DNA of 64,000 bases from Arcticibacter eurypsychrophilus (GCF_001730525.1 NZ_MDFN01000014.1:1-64000); one strand, 5' to 3'. Shown: positions 52,004 to 62,116, counted from the stretch's first letter. The notes: generated by a model not told the origin, from the sequence alone. Translations and numbers: made by a program.

Positions 52004-53239
52004 TTATTTAGCATTATTTAACTCTTTTGTGTAACATAAGATATGTTTCTTCACCGTCTTGGACAAGCCTTCCAAAATGGAGTTGTCTGCTGCCGCTGTT
52101 ATATCGTTAATTGTTCCATCTTTCATCAGGATATTTATGCTTCCATCGTTTGCCTTATAGGCATGATTCGTTATGGTATCAGTAAATACGAAGTATTTAA
52201 TGTCCTGGTTTTCAATATTTAATAACGCTGAAGCTTCTTGTTTAAGTCTTTCTACCCTTTGATTGCTGAAGGGTATGTGACTTATTTCTACATGATACAG
52301 CGACCGTGTTAACAAATTGTTACATAAGTGCGAAAGTACGTTGTCTTTTTCAGTTACCCAAACTTTAACTGCCGAGTAAATATCATGATCGTCTAAGTTA
52401 GAAAAATGATGCAGATGAAGCGGGTTTTCTTCAAAGTCTTTTTTGGTAATGGTTTGTGTTAAGAAATGACGCAGACTTGGGGTGGCAAATAGGTCATGTC
52501 CATCATTGCTGAGAGACTTTGCTTTCTTTAAGATATTAACCAGGAGATGTTCTGCTGCCACCGAAGTTTTGTGCAAATAAACTTGCCAATACATGATGCG
52601 GCGGGCCACTAAGAACTTTTCTATGGAATAAACGCCTTTTTCTTCTACCACTAAAGAGCCGTCGTAAATATTGAGCATTTTAATAATGCGGTCAAATCCG
52701 ATGATCCCCTCGGACACTCCGGTAAAAAAGCTATCGCGGTTTAAATAGTCCATACGGTCTGTGTCCAGTTGTCCGGATACCAGCTGATGTAAATAGGGCT
52801 TACTATAGGTGTTTTGAAAGATCTGAATGGCCAGATCAAGCTTATGATCGAACTCGATATTGAGGTTATTCATCATGAGCATTGAAATATTCTCATGTGA
52901 AATACCGTTTACAATGGTGTTCTCCAATGCGTGAGAATAAGGCCCATGCCCAATATCATGAAGCAGTATGGCCACTTTGGCTCCCTCTTCTTCTTCATCG
53001 GTGATGTGGTGCCCTTTCCATCTTAATGTCTCTATCGCAAGATTCATCAGATGCATGGCCCCCAGGGCATGATGAAAGCGGGTATGTACCGCACCGGGGT
53101 ATACCAGATGTGTCATGCCAAGTTGTTTGATATTGCGTAAACGCTGAAAATAGGGATGCGCTATCAGGTCATATATCAGATCAGACTGAATGGTTATAAA
53201 TCCGTATACCGGGTCGTTAATTATCTTTTTCTTGTTCAA
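52004..53239 (-). CDS. HD domain phosphohydrolase
   Basis: Metal-dependent phosphohydrolase resembling dGTPases/YdhJ-type proteins. The HD signature is RFHHALGAMHL with the partner HDIGHGPYSHALENT, followed by HENISMLMM and a final Asp (QLDTDRMDYLNRDSFFTG). No substrate can be named; dNTPs or nucleotide second messengers are the family's targets. The start codon is TTG at 53239 because an in-frame stop lies seven codons upstream and no ATG is nearby. It is the first gene of the lpx operon. Confidence 0.9.
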   Translation of the reverse strand: MNKKKIINDPVYGFITIQSDLIYDLIAHPYFQRLRNIKQLGMTHLVYPGAVHTRFHHALGAMHLMNLAIETLRWKGHHITDEEEEGAKVAILLHDIGHGPYSHALENTIVNGISHENISMLMMNNLNIEFDHKLDLAIQIFQNTYSKPYLHQLVSGQLDTDRMDYLNRDSFFTGVSEGIIGFDRIIKMLNIYDGSLVVEEKGVYSIEKFLVARRIMYWQVYLHKTSVAAEHLLVNILKKAKSLSNDGHDLFATPSLRHFLTQTITKKDFEENPLHLHHFSNLDDHDIYSAVKVWVTEKDNVLSHLCNNLLTRSLYHVEISHIPFSNQRVERLKQEASALLNIENQDIKYFVFTDTITNHAYKANDGSINILMKDGTINDITAAADNSILEGLSKTVKKHILCYTKELNNAK

Positions 53240-53346
53240 AATAAATGTTCTCTAAGCAAAAATTGTTAATTTTCATGAATACAAAAGACAAGTTTAATTG
53301 TTATAATTTTTTCGAATAAATATAAAAATTCTTTTAGATAGATAAT

Positions 53347-54900
53347 ATGCAGGAAACCACCATACTATGGGCTGATGATGAAATTGATTTATTAAAACCC
53401 CATGTCATGTTCCTTAATGAAAAAGGTTACAAAGTAACCACAGTGACAAATGGACACGATGCCCTTGATGCTTTTAGAAACGGATATTTTGACATTGTTT
53501 TCCTGGATGAAAATATGCCGGGACTTACCGGACTGGAAACGCTTGCTGAAATTAAGAATATTAATCCGGATGTGCCGGTTGTATTAATTACAAAAAATGA
53601 AGAGGAGCATCTGATGGAGGATGCCATTGGATCAAAGATTGATGATTATTTAATTAAGCCAGTTCATCCGAAGCAAATTCAGCTGACAATAAAGAGGCTG
53701 ACGGATAATAAACGCCTGGTAAGTGAAAAGACTTCGATGGCCTATCAGCAGGATTTCCGCACGTTGGGGATGACCTTAAATGATAATCTGAACTATAGTG
53801 AATGGGTGGATGTGTATAAGAAGCTTATTTTCTGGGAGCTCTCATTGGAAAAGCTGGAAGACGCAGGCATGCATGAAATCCTGACCATGCAAAAGGCAGA
53901 AGCGAATGCTCAGTTTTGTAAATTCATTGAGAAAAATTATATCGGCTGGCTTAAAGACCCTGATAGTGGTCCGGTTACCTCAAATCAGCTTTTGAAAAAG
54001 AAGTTGTTTCCCTTGTTGGAACCCTCTAAACCGTTATTTTTTATTCTGATCGACAATTTAAGGTATGATCAATGGAAAATTTTAAACTCGATTATAACGG
54101 AGCATTTTCGTTTGGATGAGGAGGATATCTATTTCAGTATTTTACCTACAGCGACACAGTACGCTAGAAACGCTATATTTTCAGGATTGATGCCGTTGGA
54201 GATGGAAAAGCGTTTTCCATCGATGTGGCAGAATGATGAGGATGAGGGTGGAAAGAATCTTTTTGAGGAGCAATTTTTAAAAGATCAGATCCAAAGGGTG
54301 CTGAAAAAGGATATTAAACACTCGTATACCAAGGTACTAACCTATGAGCAAGGGAAGGATTTGGTGGAGAATTTTAATAATCTGATGGGAAATGATTTAA
54401 ATGCGATTGTATTTAATTTCGTTGATATGCTTTCGCATGCCCGTACGGATATGGCAATGATCAGAGAGTTGGCCAATGATGAAGCGGCTTACCGTTCCCT
54501 TACGCTTTCGTGGTTTGAGCATTCGCCTTTATTAGAATTATTGAAAAAGATTGCGCAGAAGAATTGTAAACTGGTGATTACAACTGATCACGGAACGATA
54601 CGGGTTAAACATCCGAGTAAGGTAATTGGCGATCGTAATACGAATACGAATTTACGGTACAAGCAGGGTAAGAATTTGAATTTCAATGCGAAAGAGGTTT
54701 TTCTTATTAAAAATCCACATGATGCACTTTTACCAAAACTACATGTAAGCTCCAGTTTCATTTTTACCAAGGAGGATAGTTATTTTGTGTACCCGAACAA
54801 CTATAATCACTTTGTAAATTATTATAATGAAACGTTTCAGCATGGAGGGGTGTCCATGGAAGAGATGATCGTTCCTTATATTACCTATAGTCCAAAATAA
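53347..54900 (+). CDS. porX: PorX-type response regulator with PglZ domain
   Basis: Regulator of the type IX secretion system. A receiver domain (about 1-125) has Asp10/11, the phospho-acceptor Asp54 in DIVFLDENMPGLTG, and the Lys of DYLIKPVHPKQ. A linker leads to a PglZ alkaline-phosphatase-like domain (about 215-510) with FFILIDNLRYDQW, PTATQYARNAIFSGLMP, NFVDMLSHARTD and ITTDHGTIRVKHPS, so the metal ligands are kept. PorX in Porphyromonas is paired with PorY kinase (not in this window). 517 aa. tsaE follows after 3 bp. Confidence 0.93.
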   Translation: MQETTILWADDEIDLLKPHVMFLNEKGYKVTTVTNGHDALDAFRNGYFDIVFLDENMPGLTGLETLAEIKNINPDVPVVLITKNEEEHLMEDAIGSKIDDYLIKPVHPKQIQLTIKRLTDNKRLVSEKTSMAYQQDFRTLGMTLNDNLNYSEWVDVYKKLIFWELSLEKLEDAGMHEILTMQKAEANAQFCKFIEKNYIGWLKDPDSGPVTSNQLLKKKLFPLLEPSKPLFFILIDNLRYDQWKILNSIITEHFRLDEEDIYFSILPTATQYARNAIFSGLMPLEMEKRFPSMWQNDEDEGGKNLFEEQFLKDQIQRVLKKDIKHSYTKVLTYEQGKDLVENFNNLMGNDLNAIVFNFVDMLSHARTDMAMIRELANDEAAYRSLTLSWFEHSPLLELLKKIAQKNCKLVITTDHGTIRVKHPSKVIGDRNTNTNLRYKQGKNLNFNAKEVFLIKNPHDALLPKLHVSSSFIFTKEDSYFVYPNNYNHFVNYYNETFQHGGVSMEEMIVPYITYSPK

Positions 54901-54903
54901 GAT

Positions 54904-55356
54904 ATGAACGAAATTGTTTCAGCATTGGAGGAACTTCCTGCACTAGCCCGGAAGCTTCTTTTATTTGCAGGAGAACATCGTGTACTGGTTTTCTACGGGG
55001 AAATGGGTACCGGTAAAACGACCTTTATAAAGGCGCTCTGTAAGGAATTGGGTGTGGAGGCTACAGTTTCAAGCCCCACATTTTCTATTGTCAATGAATA
55101 TAAATATCCGCATGGCCTGGTTTATCATTTTGATTTTTACAGACTTAAAGATCAAAGTGAGGCTTTTGATATGGGGTATGAAGAGTATTTTTATTCCGGA
55201 GAATATTGTTTAATTGAGTGGCCGGAAAAAATACCTGATCTGATACCCGATCAGGTGGTAAAGGTAACCCTTGAGTTAACAGTAAATAATGGCAGGGTTT
55301 TCACAGCCGAAATACAGGGAAGAGATATTAACACGGATATAGTATCAAATGCGTAA
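54904..55356 (+). CDS. tsaE: tRNA threonylcarbamoyladenosine biosynthesis ATPase
   Basis: ATPase of the t6A37 tRNA modification complex with TsaB and TsaD. Walker A is YGEMGTGKTTFIKAL, followed by the switch VSSPTFSIVNEY, HFDFYRLKD and CLIEWPEKI, all diagnostic. 150 aa, normal. It starts 3 bp after porX and lies 26 bp before the alanine-dehydrogenase-like gene. Confidence 0.95.
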   Translation: MNEIVSALEELPALARKLLLFAGEHRVLVFYGEMGTGKTTFIKALCKELGVEATVSSPTFSIVNEYKYPHGLVYHFDFYRLKDQSEAFDMGYEEYFYSGEYCLIEWPEKIPDLIPDQVVKVTLELTVNNGRVFTAEIQGRDINTDIVSNA

Positions 55357-55382
55357 ATTAGGCTTCAAATTGAACAGATCTC

Positions 55383-56597
55383 ATGATGAATGAACTATCT
55401 GACATTGCAAAGCAGGCTATGATGCAGCCTCAGGAAGCAATGATGGAAATTAAACCCAGAAAAAATAGCCTGTATATAGGTATCCCAAAGGAATCATCTT
55501 TTCAAGAAAACAGGATTGCTTTAACTCCGCTTTCAGTTGCCGTACTGGTTAGTAACGGGCATCGGGTGGTTATTGAAACTGGGGCAGGCAAGGGCGCTAA
55601 TTTTTCTGATAACGATTATAGTGAACAGGGAGCCATTATTGAGTACAATAAGAAGGAGATTTTTAATGCCGATATCATCATTAAAATTGGTCCGCCAACG
55701 GCTGATGAAATTGAAATGATGAAACCTTGTCAGGTTTTGTTTTCTACGCTTCAAATGGCTTCACTGAAAGCAGAGAGTCTGGAAGCGATGATGAAGAAAA
55801 AGATTACCGCTTTGTCTTATGAATATCTTCGGGATGAAGGCGGTTCCTTATCTGTAATCCGTTCAATGAGTGAAATTGTGGGAGCGACTTCTATTTTGAT
55901 TGCTGCAGAGTATCTGAGTAACGTGTTTGACGGGAAGGGTTTGATGCTGGGAGGAATTACTGGTGTACCCCCAACAGAGATTGTTATCCTGGGTGGTGGT
56001 TCTGTTGCTGAATATGCGGCACGTACGGCCATTGCGCTTGGTGCTGAGGTAAAAGTGTTCGATACCTCTATTTACAGACTGCGAAGATTGCAAAATAACA
56101 TAGGGAGCCGGGTGTTCACTTCTGTGATTCAACCTCTGGTATTGAATAAAGCAATAACAAGCTGCGACGTGGTCATTGGTGCTCTAAGGGCTAATCATGG
56201 AAGGAGTCCCTGTATTGTTACCGATGAAACGGTAAGCAAGATGAAGCCAAATTCGGTCATTATTGATGTGAGTATTGATCAGGGAGGCTGTTTTGAGACC
56301 TCAAGAATAACGAATCATACGCATCCTGTATTTCGCAAGTATGATGTGATCCATTATTGTGTACCCAATATTGCTTCGAGGGTAGCGCGGACTGCAACCT
56401 ATGCGCTAACTAATATTTTTACTCCTATTTTATTGGATATTGGTGATATGGGGGGGATAAAAAATGTAATATGGGAAAAACAGGGTGTGAGAAATGCCAT
56501 TTATTTATATCAGGGTCATTTAACGAACCTGGATTTGGCAAGCCGCTTTAACATGCCACCGAAGGATCTCGATTTGTTGATTATTTCGCATCGGTAG
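55383..56597 (+). CDS. Alanine dehydrogenase-like protein lacking the catalytic histidine
   Basis: NAD-binding protein of the AlaDH/PNT family. The N-terminal part (YIGIPKESSFQENRIALTPL with the substrate Arg44) and Lys101 (DIIIKIGPP) match alanine dehydrogenase, and the nucleotide site is EIVILGGGSVAEYAARTAIA. Asp299 in IDVSIDQGGCFE is also present. The catalytic His of FTFLHLA-type sequences is replaced by Gln124 (FSTLQMAS). A 25-residue leader precedes the family start. Other proteins of this family use similar folds for saccharopine or transhydrogenase reactions, so the true substrate is open. 404 aa, after tsaE. Confidence 0.85.
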   Translation: MMNELSDIAKQAMMQPQEAMMEIKPRKNSLYIGIPKESSFQENRIALTPLSVAVLVSNGHRVVIETGAGKGANFSDNDYSEQGAIIEYNKKEIFNADIIIKIGPPTADEIEMMKPCQVLFSTLQMASLKAESLEAMMKKKITALSYEYLRDEGGSLSVIRSMSEIVGATSILIAAEYLSNVFDGKGLMLGGITGVPPTEIVILGGGSVAEYAARTAIALGAEVKVFDTSIYRLRRLQNNIGSRVFTSVIQPLVLNKAITSCDVVIGALRANHGRSPCIVTDETVSKMKPNSVIIDVSIDQGGCFETSRITNHTHPVFRKYDVIHYCVPNIASRVARTATYALTNIFTPILLDIGDMGGIKNVIWEKQGVRNAIYLYQGHLTNLDLASRFNMPPKDLDLLIISHR

Positions 56598-56686
56598 GTT
56601 TACGTGTTTCTTCAGGATCCGAAAATATAAGCCTGTCAAAACAATTTAGACGATAAAAGACTTTTCATTAAAAAAATCTGCCTTTT

Positions 56687-57676
56687 ATGCGTTTAAATAA
56701 ACAGTATCTTAAAGATCTTGGGAAAGTTTTTATGGGCTCTGCCAGTGCGTTTGTAGATGATAAAGCAATTAAATACAGTGCTTCATTGGCCTATTCTACC
56801 ATATTTGCCTTGTCGCCTTTATTGGTGTTGATTATTTCTCTGGCTAGCATATTTTATGGTAAGGAAGCTATTCAAGGCAAACTGTTTTCGGAGATTAATC
56901 AACTCGTTGGTAGTGATGCCGCGCAGCAGATTCAATCTTTGATAGAGAAAAGTGCCTTGTCTGGCGGCTCTACATTTTCACTTATTATCAGTATAGTAGT
57001 GCTCCTTATCGGTGCGACTGCCATATTTACAGAGATCCAGGATACCTTGAATATTATTTGGAGAGTAAGGCCTAAACCTAAAAAGGGTATTCAGAAATTG
57101 CTTATAAACCGGGTACTCTCATTTTCTATGATTATAAGTCTGGGTTTCTTACTGGTAGTATCCTTGGTAATCAATGGTTTGGTTGCTGGATTGAGTGATA
57201 GATTAAGTCGTTTGTTTCCAGAAATCACGGTTATCTTATTGCAGGTCTTTAATATCTTTTTAACCTTTTCTATTATTTCCATATTATTTGCCATTATATT
57301 CAAGTTCCTTCCTGATGTTATAATTTCATGGAAATATGTACGTGTAGGGGCTATTGCAACAGCCTTACTGTTTATGCTTGGAAGGGTGTTAATCGGCTTT
57401 TACCTTCAGATGGCAGGTACAGGATCTACCTTTGGAGCTGCAGGATCTTTGATCGTCATCCTGACCTGGGTTTACTATACAGCAGCCATTCTCTATTTCG
57501 GGGCAGAGTTTACGCAAGTGTATGCGGAGAAGTTTGGAGGAAGCATTAAGCCAGCAGAATATGCTGTACATCTGGTTCAAACGGAAGAGGAAGTTTCTGT
57601 TAAAGTACTGCCTAAACAAAATCATTGTGCTCTGGATGAAAATAGTGAGGAAGATTGTGAAGATAAGAGCAAATAA
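56687..57676 (+). CDS. YihY/virulence factor BrkB family membrane protein
   Basis: Inner-membrane protein with six helices: IKYSASLAYSTIFALSPLLV is the conserved first segment, followed by SLIISIVVLLIGATAIF, the IWRVRPKPKKG loop, VLSFSMIISLGFLLVVSLVI, ILLQVFNIFLTFSIISIL, and the last two (AIATALLFMLGRVLIGFYL, AAGSLIVILTWVYYTAAIL) with YFGAEFTQVYA. The acidic C-tail is longer than usual. YihY proteins were once called ribonuclease BN in error; their function is not settled. 329 aa. Confidence 0.93.
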   Translation: MRLNKQYLKDLGKVFMGSASAFVDDKAIKYSASLAYSTIFALSPLLVLIISLASIFYGKEAIQGKLFSEINQLVGSDAAQQIQSLIEKSALSGGSTFSLIISIVVLLIGATAIFTEIQDTLNIIWRVRPKPKKGIQKLLINRVLSFSMIISLGFLLVVSLVINGLVAGLSDRLSRLFPEITVILLQVFNIFLTFSIISILFAIIFKFLPDVIISWKYVRVGAIATALLFMLGRVLIGFYLQMAGTGSTFGAAGSLIVILTWVYYTAAILYFGAEFTQVYAEKFGGSIKPAEYAVHLVQTEEEVSVKVLPKQNHCALDENSEEDCEDKSK

Positions 57677-57712
57677 TGAGTAATTTGTGCAAATAAATCC
57701 ATATACTTTTAT

Positions 57713-59491
57713 ATGAAATTACAGCTTGCAGCAGGTGCATTATTGATTCTTCTCGTCTCCTGTGTTCAAAAATCTACCAAGAATACGCCACCTGCGCAGA
57801 AAGATATATCTGGGTTATTTAGTAAATACTGGGAAAAGCGCGCCCAGCTTTATCCTTTGGATGCTACCCAACAAGGAGACAACCGGTATAATGATGTGTT
57901 GCCTGATGATCAGACACAAGCTTACCGGGACACTTTATTAGTATTTTATACGTCGACATTAAACGAGCTTAAAACATTTAAGCGTGATTCATTAAATTCG
58001 AACGATCAGCTCAGCTATGATGTTCTTGCTTATGAAATGAATATGCAATTGGAAGGATTGAAACAGAAGACGTGGATGCTTCCATTTAATCAATTTTGGG
58101 GATTGCCGATTACTCTTGCTCAGCTGGGTTCAGGGGATGGCTTTCAGCCATTTAAAACTGTAAAGGATTATCAGGATTGGTTGGTAAGAGTGAAGGCATT
58201 TGGTCCATGGACTGATACTGCTATTGCAAACATGAGAAAGGGAATTAGTAAAGGAGTGGTGTTTCCTGCTGCTCTTGTTCTGAAGATGATTCCGCAGATA
58301 CAGGCAATGGTCGTTGATGATCCTTCAAGAAGTGTATTTTATGGGCCATTGAATAAATTCCCTGCGAGCTTTACTGCGCAGCAAAAAAAGGAATTGAAGG
58401 CTCAGTACATCCAAATGATTCAGAATGATGTGATCCCTGATTATAAGAAACTGCTTGTTTTTCTGCAGAAAGAATATTTACTTCGGGCAAGAAAGTCTTC
58501 AGGGATATCAGCTATTCCAGGAGGTAAAAACATGTATGCCTATTTTGTGAAATATTATACTACCACCAATGAAGATCCGGAAGAGATATATAAAACTGGT
58601 TTGTCAGAGGTTACACGGATCCGCTCAGAAATGGAGCTGGTAAAGAATGAAGTAGGCTTTTCTGGTGATCTGCCTGAATTCTTTACTTATTTGCGTACAA
58701 ATGCTAGGTTTACTCCCTTTAAATCGGCAAAAGATGTGTTAAATGCCTTTAGTGGCATATATGAAAGGGTGAAGCCAAACGTCAATGAGTTATTTGGAAC
58801 TAAACCAAAGGCTCTGTTTGAAATTCGACAAACTGAAGCATTCCGCGAAGCATCTGCCAGTGCGGAATATAATCAAGGTTCGCCTGATGGAAAAAGGCCT
58901 GGAATTTTTTATGTGCCGGTACCGGATGCTGCTAAATTTAATATTACTTCTGGAATGGAATCCTTATTTCTCCATGAAGCAATACCTGGTCATCATTATC
59001 AGATTTCACTGCAGCAAGAGAATGAAAGTCTACCAGCATTCCGTCGTTTTGCCTGGTATGGGGCATACGGTGAGGGATGGGCTTTGTATAGCGAATCATT
59101 AGGAAAAGAATTAGGACTTTATACAGATCCGTACCAGCATATGGGTGCTTTAGGGGATGAAATGCATCGTGCTGTCCGTTTGGTTGTCGATGTTGCGATT
59201 CATTTGAAAGGGATGACCAGAGAGCAGGCTATAAAATACATGATGGAGAATGAGTCCATTACTGAGGATGGAGCTATAGCCGAAGTGGAAAGGTACATGG
59301 CTATTCCGGGACAAGCGTTATCCTATAAGGTAGGAGCAATGAAAATACGGGAACTTAGAGGGAAGTATGAAAAGGAATTTAAAGGAAAGTTCAGAGTTTC
59401 AGATTTTCATGATGAACTTTTGAAAGATGGATGCCTTCCGTTATCAATTCTAGAAAGCAAAATGAATAAATGGGCTGCTGGTTTAAAGTAG
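57713..59491 (+). CDS. DUF885 family metallopeptidase-like lipoprotein
   Basis: Exported 592-aa protein. The signal is lipoprotein-like (LAAGALLILLVSC). The DUF885 signature is the zinc site FLHEAIPGHHYQISLQQEN (HExxxGH), with the distant Glu/His region AYGEGWALYSESLGKELG and DEMHRAVRLVVDVAIHLKGM, and the C-terminal PGQALSYKVGAMKIRELR. These proteins are probable zinc peptidases whose substrates are mostly unknown. It converges on the DUF4197 gene with only a 16-bp gap. Confidence 0.9.
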   Translation: MKLQLAAGALLILLVSCVQKSTKNTPPAQKDISGLFSKYWEKRAQLYPLDATQQGDNRYNDVLPDDQTQAYRDTLLVFYTSTLNELKTFKRDSLNSNDQLSYDVLAYEMNMQLEGLKQKTWMLPFNQFWGLPITLAQLGSGDGFQPFKTVKDYQDWLVRVKAFGPWTDTAIANMRKGISKGVVFPAALVLKMIPQIQAMVVDDPSRSVFYGPLNKFPASFTAQQKKELKAQYIQMIQNDVIPDYKKLLVFLQKEYLLRARKSSGISAIPGGKNMYAYFVKYYTTTNEDPEEIYKTGLSEVTRIRSEMELVKNEVGFSGDLPEFFTYLRTNARFTPFKSAKDVLNAFSGIYERVKPNVNELFGTKPKALFEIRQTEAFREASASAEYNQGSPDGKRPGIFYVPVPDAAKFNITSGMESLFLHEAIPGHHYQISLQQENESLPAFRRFAWYGAYGEGWALYSESLGKELGLYTDPYQHMGALGDEMHRAVRLVVDVAIHLKGMTREQAIKYMMENESITEDGAIAEVERYMAIPGQALSYKVGAMKIRELRGKYEKEFKGKFRVSDFHDELLKDGCLPLSILESKMNKWAAGLK

Positions 59492-59507
59492 CAACCCATC
59501 TGTTTAT

Positions 59508-60233
59508 TTATTTCTGTTTATCTGCATAGCCAAATACCTTTTGCAATAACAAACTGTTTCTGGAAGAGACATTCTGTCTTATTTTAAGCTCTTCTTTTGC
59601 TATTTCAACGAAAAGTCCTTGTATTGCTTTTTGTGTTACATAAGCAGTAAGGTCTGGATTAATATCAGAAACTAAAGGAATCTGGTTATAACGAGATACT
59701 ACATCTCCCCAATACTTGGTTGCGCCTACTTTGCCCAGACTGCTTTGAATGATGGGCTGAAACTTCGCATTCAGCTGTGAATTAGTCACTCTTTGAAAGT
59801 ATTGAGTAGCCGCATTACTCTGATTTCCCAATAAAATAGAGGAGGCATCGCTGATCGTCATTTGCTTAATAGCAGAAATAAATATCGGTTTAGCCTCTAT
59901 TGCGGCATCTTCCGCTGCTCTGTTCAGACTGGTTATCACATTGTCGCATAATGAATTAAGTCCTAGTGACCTTAAAGTCTTCTCCGCCTTTTGTGCTTCA
60001 GGAGGAAATAGGAGTTTAATCGTCAGGTTTCCTAAAAAGCCATCTCTAGCATTAAGGCGTTCGGTACTGGTATTGGTTCCAAGTTCTAAAGCTTGTTTAA
60101 GTCCTAAGGCAATCTCCGAGGATGTAGGGGTTCCCAATGATTGGGATAAAACCTGGGCAGTTTGATTTAACGTTTCGCAACTGCTTAGTAGTACAGTCGA
60201 ACACAATAGTAACCCTAATAGTGGTCTTCTCAT
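59508..60233 (-). CDS. DUF4197 lipoprotein
   Basis: Lipoprotein (signal GLLLCSTVLLSSC) of the helical DUF4197 family: IALGLKQALELGTNTSTERL, DGFLGNLTIKLLFPPEAQKA, MTISDASSILLGNQSNAATQ and VTQKAIQGLFVEIAKEELKI. Function unknown. Its start overlaps the stop of the VWA gene (TAATG), so the two are coupled and may work together in the periplasm. 241 aa, normal. Confidence 0.9.
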   Translation of the reverse strand: MRRPLLGLLLCSTVLLSSCETLNQTAQVLSQSLGTPTSSEIALGLKQALELGTNTSTERLNARDGFLGNLTIKLLFPPEAQKAEKTLRSLGLNSLCDNVITSLNRAAEDAAIEAKPIFISAIKQMTISDASSILLGNQSNAATQYFQRVTNSQLNAKFQPIIQSSLGKVGATKYWGDVVSRYNQIPLVSDINPDLTAYVTQKAIQGLFVEIAKEELKIRQNVSSRNSLLLQKVFGYADKQK

Positions 60234-62116
60234 TATTTATTTTGTGTAGAGGAGAGCAAATCCTCGGCCAACAATGAAGAAGCCTTCACTAATCGTACAA
60301 ATTCACTCCTGAATCCTTCATTATCCGGGCCAATAGAAGAGGCAGCAAGAGCGGCTGACTGCTGATAGTTTCCCTGTTGAATAAACTCAGATTTCTTAAG
60401 AAGCATCCCGTAACCGGCAACAGCAGCGGCAAATCGGAAGTCTGTACTGGCGTCCTTTAATTGCCTAGGTGTATCGGCAACCGTAGTGCTAATCAGCTTG
60501 CTTTTATCACCATCGGGAGATTTATATCTCAGTTTTATAGTAACCATTTCCTTGTTATCGATAACTATTGGCTTTTTATTGTTTTGATATTTTAAAGGAT
60601 CTACAGATGCCAGGAATCTACTTTTCAGACCCACTGGAATGATTTCGTATAGAGCCGTTACTGAATGCCCGGCACCCAGATCTCCTGCATCTTTATGATC
60701 GTCATTAAAGTCCTCTTTGCTTAACAGGCGATTTTCATAACCGATAAGACGATACGCCTGAACGTAAGCGGGATTAAATTCGAGTTGTAGCTTCACATCT
60801 TTAGCCAGAGTAAACAGAGTTCCCCCAAATTCAGTAACCAATACTTTGCGCCCCTCGCTGATGTTATCTATATAGGCATAATTGCCATTTCCCTTGTCTG
60901 CCAAGGTCTCCATTTTATTGTCCTTTATGTTTCCCATACCAAAGCCAAGAACAGAGAGAAAGACACCAGAGTTTCTTTTGGCTTCTATAAGATGCTGCAT
61001 CTGTGCATCACTGGTTTCGCCTATATTAAAATCACCATCTGTAGCCATGATTACCCGGTTATTTCCTCCTTTGATGAAATGTTTTGAAGCTAGATCATAA
61101 GCCATAGTTAACCCTGCTCCTCCAGCAGTAGATCCATTCGCTTCCAGATTGTCGATGACATCCTTAATAGCTGATTTTTGATTTCCGGATATAGGTTTTT
61201 GAGCAATTGAGGCTGATCCGGCATAGGTAACAATGGATACATAATCTTTTGCCCTCAATTGATTGACCAACATTTTTAATGATGATTTAACCAGCGGGAG
61301 CTTATTGTAATCGCTCATAGATCCTGAAACATCAATTAGCAAAACGATATTGGAAGCTGGAATATTTGCAGTATCCATCTTTTTCCCTTGTAATCCAATC
61401 CGTAGTAAACGGTGTTGTGTGTTCCAGGGGGCTACAGAGAGTTCTGTATTGATGGAGAAAGGTTGATTGCCGGTAGGTTGAGGATACTCGTAAGCGAAGT
61501 AATTGATCATTTCTTCAATACGTACCGCGTCAGATGGTGGTAACTGTCCTTGATTAATAAATCTTCTAATATTACTGTATGATGCTGCATCTACATCTAT
61601 TCCAAAGGTAGACAGAGGAGTGTTTAGTGGATCTGTAAATCTGTTTTCATTGACTGTCGCATACGTTTCTGTGTTTTGGCCTACTGGATTTGGTAGTATA
61701 ATTTGGGTGGAAACTATTCCTGGAGCAACAAATGCCATTTTCATTTCCTTATGTGAGGATCGCATTGTTTGTTGCTTGCCATAGCCTGTTACAACTATTT
61801 CGTCAAGTAAATGTTGTTCTTCTTTCAGTGTCACATTGATTCTCCGTTGACCTGTATATTTGATTTCTACCTTTTCATAACCGATTAGAGTGAATTGCAG
61901 GGTGCTCCCTTCTACAGGAATTTCCATAGTATAATTTCCTTTGGCATCCGTTTGTGTACGCTGTGTGGTGTTCTTTAACGCGACCTGAACGCCCGACAGG
62001 GGATTCAGAATCCGAATACCTGTTACCGTGCCCGAAACTTTAATAGTTTCGCTGGTTTTAAATCCGATGAGTAGTATGAATGCTAAAAAAGAAGTTAAGG
62101 CGATGGTCGTTTTCAT
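60233..62116 (-). CDS. VWA domain protein with carboxypeptidase-like regulatory domain (YfbK type)
   Basis: Exported protein. After a signal peptide (TIALTSFLAFILLIGF) there is a carboxypeptidase-type regulatory domain (about 25-100, VSGTVTGIRILNPLSGVQVA), then the plug-like motif LLDEIVVTGYGKQ, a YfbK-type N-terminal domain (FGIDVDAASYSNIRRFINQG), and a VWA domain (about 258-430) with MIDAS residues in LLIDVSGSMSD, STAGGAGL and MATDGDFNIG. A DUF3520-like C-terminus follows. Start at ATG 62116; the frame extends two codons to a TTG. Coupled to DUF4197 and divergent from the sigma factor gene. Confidence 0.9.
   Translation of the reverse strand: MKTTIALTSFLAFILLIGFKTSETIKVSGTVTGIRILNPLSGVQVALKNTTQRTQTDAKGNYTMEIPVEGSTLQFTLIGYEKVEIKYTGQRRINVTLKEEQHLLDEIVVTGYGKQQTMRSSHKEMKMAFVAPGIVSTQIILPNPVGQNTETYATVNENRFTDPLNTPLSTFGIDVDAASYSNIRRFINQGQLPPSDAVRIEEMINYFAYEYPQPTGNQPFSINTELSVAPWNTQHRLLRIGLQGKKMDTANIPASNIVLLIDVSGSMSDYNKLPLVKSSLKMLVNQLRAKDYVSIVTYAGSASIAQKPISGNQKSAIKDVIDNLEANGSTAGGAGLTMAYDLASKHFIKGGNNRVIMATDGDFNIGETSDAQMQHLIEAKRNSGVFLSVLGFGMGNIKDNKMETLADKGNGNYAYIDNISEGRKVLVTEFGGTLFTLAKDVKLQLEFNPAYVQAYRLIGYENRLLSKEDFNDDHKDAGDLGAGHSVTALYEIIPVGLKSRFLASVDPLKYQNNKKPIVIDNKEMVTIKLRYKSPDGDKSKLISTTVADTPRQLKDASTDFRFAAAVAGYGMLLKKSEFIQQGNYQQSAALAASSIGPDNEGFRSEFVRLVKASSLLAEDLLSSTQNK

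Noticed and set aside
52004-53239. HD domain protein as a Cas3-type nuclease
   Set aside because: No helicase domain, no cas genes, and the gene belongs to the lpx operon.
53347-54900. PglZ domain as part of a BREX phage defence system
   Set aside because: The PglZ domain is fused to a receiver domain as in PorX, and no BrxC, PglX or BrxL gene is nearby.
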